Part shown: positions 63,419 through 64,000 of the stretch, piece by piece
Layout: the number at the start of each line of letters is the position of its first letter
Numbering within the stretch: the stretch's first letter is position 1
Assembly: GCF_028858725.1 (NCBI RefSeq)
Contig: NC_084773.1
Span: 3,834,350 to 3,898,349 of the forward strand
DNA: 64,000 nt
Direction: 5' to 3'
DNA from: Colius striatus
Lineage: Eukaryota; Chordata; Aves; Coliiformes; Coliidae
Made by a program: the position numbers and the translations under genes
The notes under the pieces: generated by a model
Databases searched by the model: none
Seen by the model: only the letters and a program-made list of their open reading frames with translations
Told to the model about the DNA's origin: nothing

Positions 63419-64000
63419 CTAGGAAAGAGAAGAATAAAAAAGGGTTATAGGCTGTGCATTGTGAAAGAACCAGCTCACTGGACACAGCCACCCATCCCTC
63501 GCCCTTAGAACTGTCACTCAGAGCAGGAGGGTTTATACAGGAGAAGGGAGCTTCTAATTTAAACACCCTACAAGAGACTATTTTAAAAATACATTTAAAT
63601 GCAAGATACATTATCTGAAAACTTTTGTCTTGGAAAGGTTATTTGTAATGATTCAGACTCTTAAATCCCAGAGATCACTCTGTTGGCCCTGTAAAATCCT
63701 CACCTACTAACTTCAAAGAATCCTTCCATGCAGATTATACTCAGCTAATCTTAGCATTCAAAAGGTACATAATGTAGCAGGCATTGAAATATACACCACT
63801 TGCTGTCTGAGGCATGAGTAAAACACAATAATTACAGTAAAAGCTAGATTGAAGTTATTTCTGAGGTGCTGTAGTAACAAATGTGGCAGCCAAAAATGCA
63901 GTTTTACCCTTCCAGGGAAAACTGTGCTCCGCTACACTGGCACATTTTATACAGCAGAGCAGAAATAAAAAGCTGTGTAAATACTGGGAAATAAATCAGT
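63419..64000 (-). other. WNK2: Intron upstream of w1
   Basis: This stretch precedes the w1 acceptor, whose pyrimidine tract lies at about 63421-63445. I see no exon or recognisable repeat in it. The preceding WNK2 exon must lie to the right of the window. Confidence 0.6.

Noticed and set aside
62871..63611. 246-codon minus-strand frame with [16 protein letters not shown] repeats
   Set aside because: It is the wrong frame of w1 plus the minisatellite; the frame with WNK2 splice sites is the NSSVCIQP one. The plus-strand [16 protein letters not shown] frame is likewise a product of the 48-bp period.

Overview
The window looks like bird nuclear DNA. It has no operon structure, it carries many 5'-truncated CR1 LINE copies whose 3' ends carry the ATTCTATGATT-type tail, and it has an intron-rich gene on the minus strand. 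No bacterial, viral or plasmid gene is visible. The species cannot be named from the sequence.

The only protein-coding gene I can support is the 3' two thirds of WNK2, a With-No-Lysine protein kinase. It is read right to left from beyond the right edge (position 64000) to a stop codon at 23581. I reconstruct 19 coding exons, called w1 to w19, between 63418 and 23581. Every junction phase agrees, and the joined frame is 4836 nt, or 1611 codons plus stop. The catalytic kinase domain and the first PF2 domain lie upstream, outside the window. The visible part encodes: a Gln/Pro-rich linker (w1-w4); a basic stretch and the second PF2/CCT-like domain (w5-w7); a conserved RWFIICPV segment (w9); a long disordered Pro/Ala-rich exon (w10); two mini-exons (w11, w12); an RFxV SPAK/OSR1-docking motif and a coiled coil (w13, w14); a series of phase 1-1 exons suited to alternative splicing (w15-w17); the conserved [16 protein letters not shown] segment (w18); and a very GC-rich last exon (w19) whose end resembles the C-terminus of WNK1. 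The paralogue was called from remembered vertebrate WNK proteins, not from a database search.

Layout: 1-21.8 kb is apparently intergenic, with two CR1 copies, scattered GC-rich patches and no convincing exon. 21.8-23.58 kb is the probable 3' untranslated region. 23.58-63.42 kb is WNK2, with introns that hold CR1 copies, simple repeats and one 48-bp minisatellite. 63.42-64.0 kb is the next upstream intron.

Points most worth a second look: a nearly perfect 7 x 48-bp tandem array that starts at the donor of w1 and stays open in the coding frame; an 81-bp GC-AG intron inside the PF2 domain; the paired 64-nt and 56-nt mini-exons that keep frame only together; the WNK1-like GC-rich last exon with a competing five-codon read-through end; and a CpG-rich imperfect hairpin in an intron near 59.3 kb.
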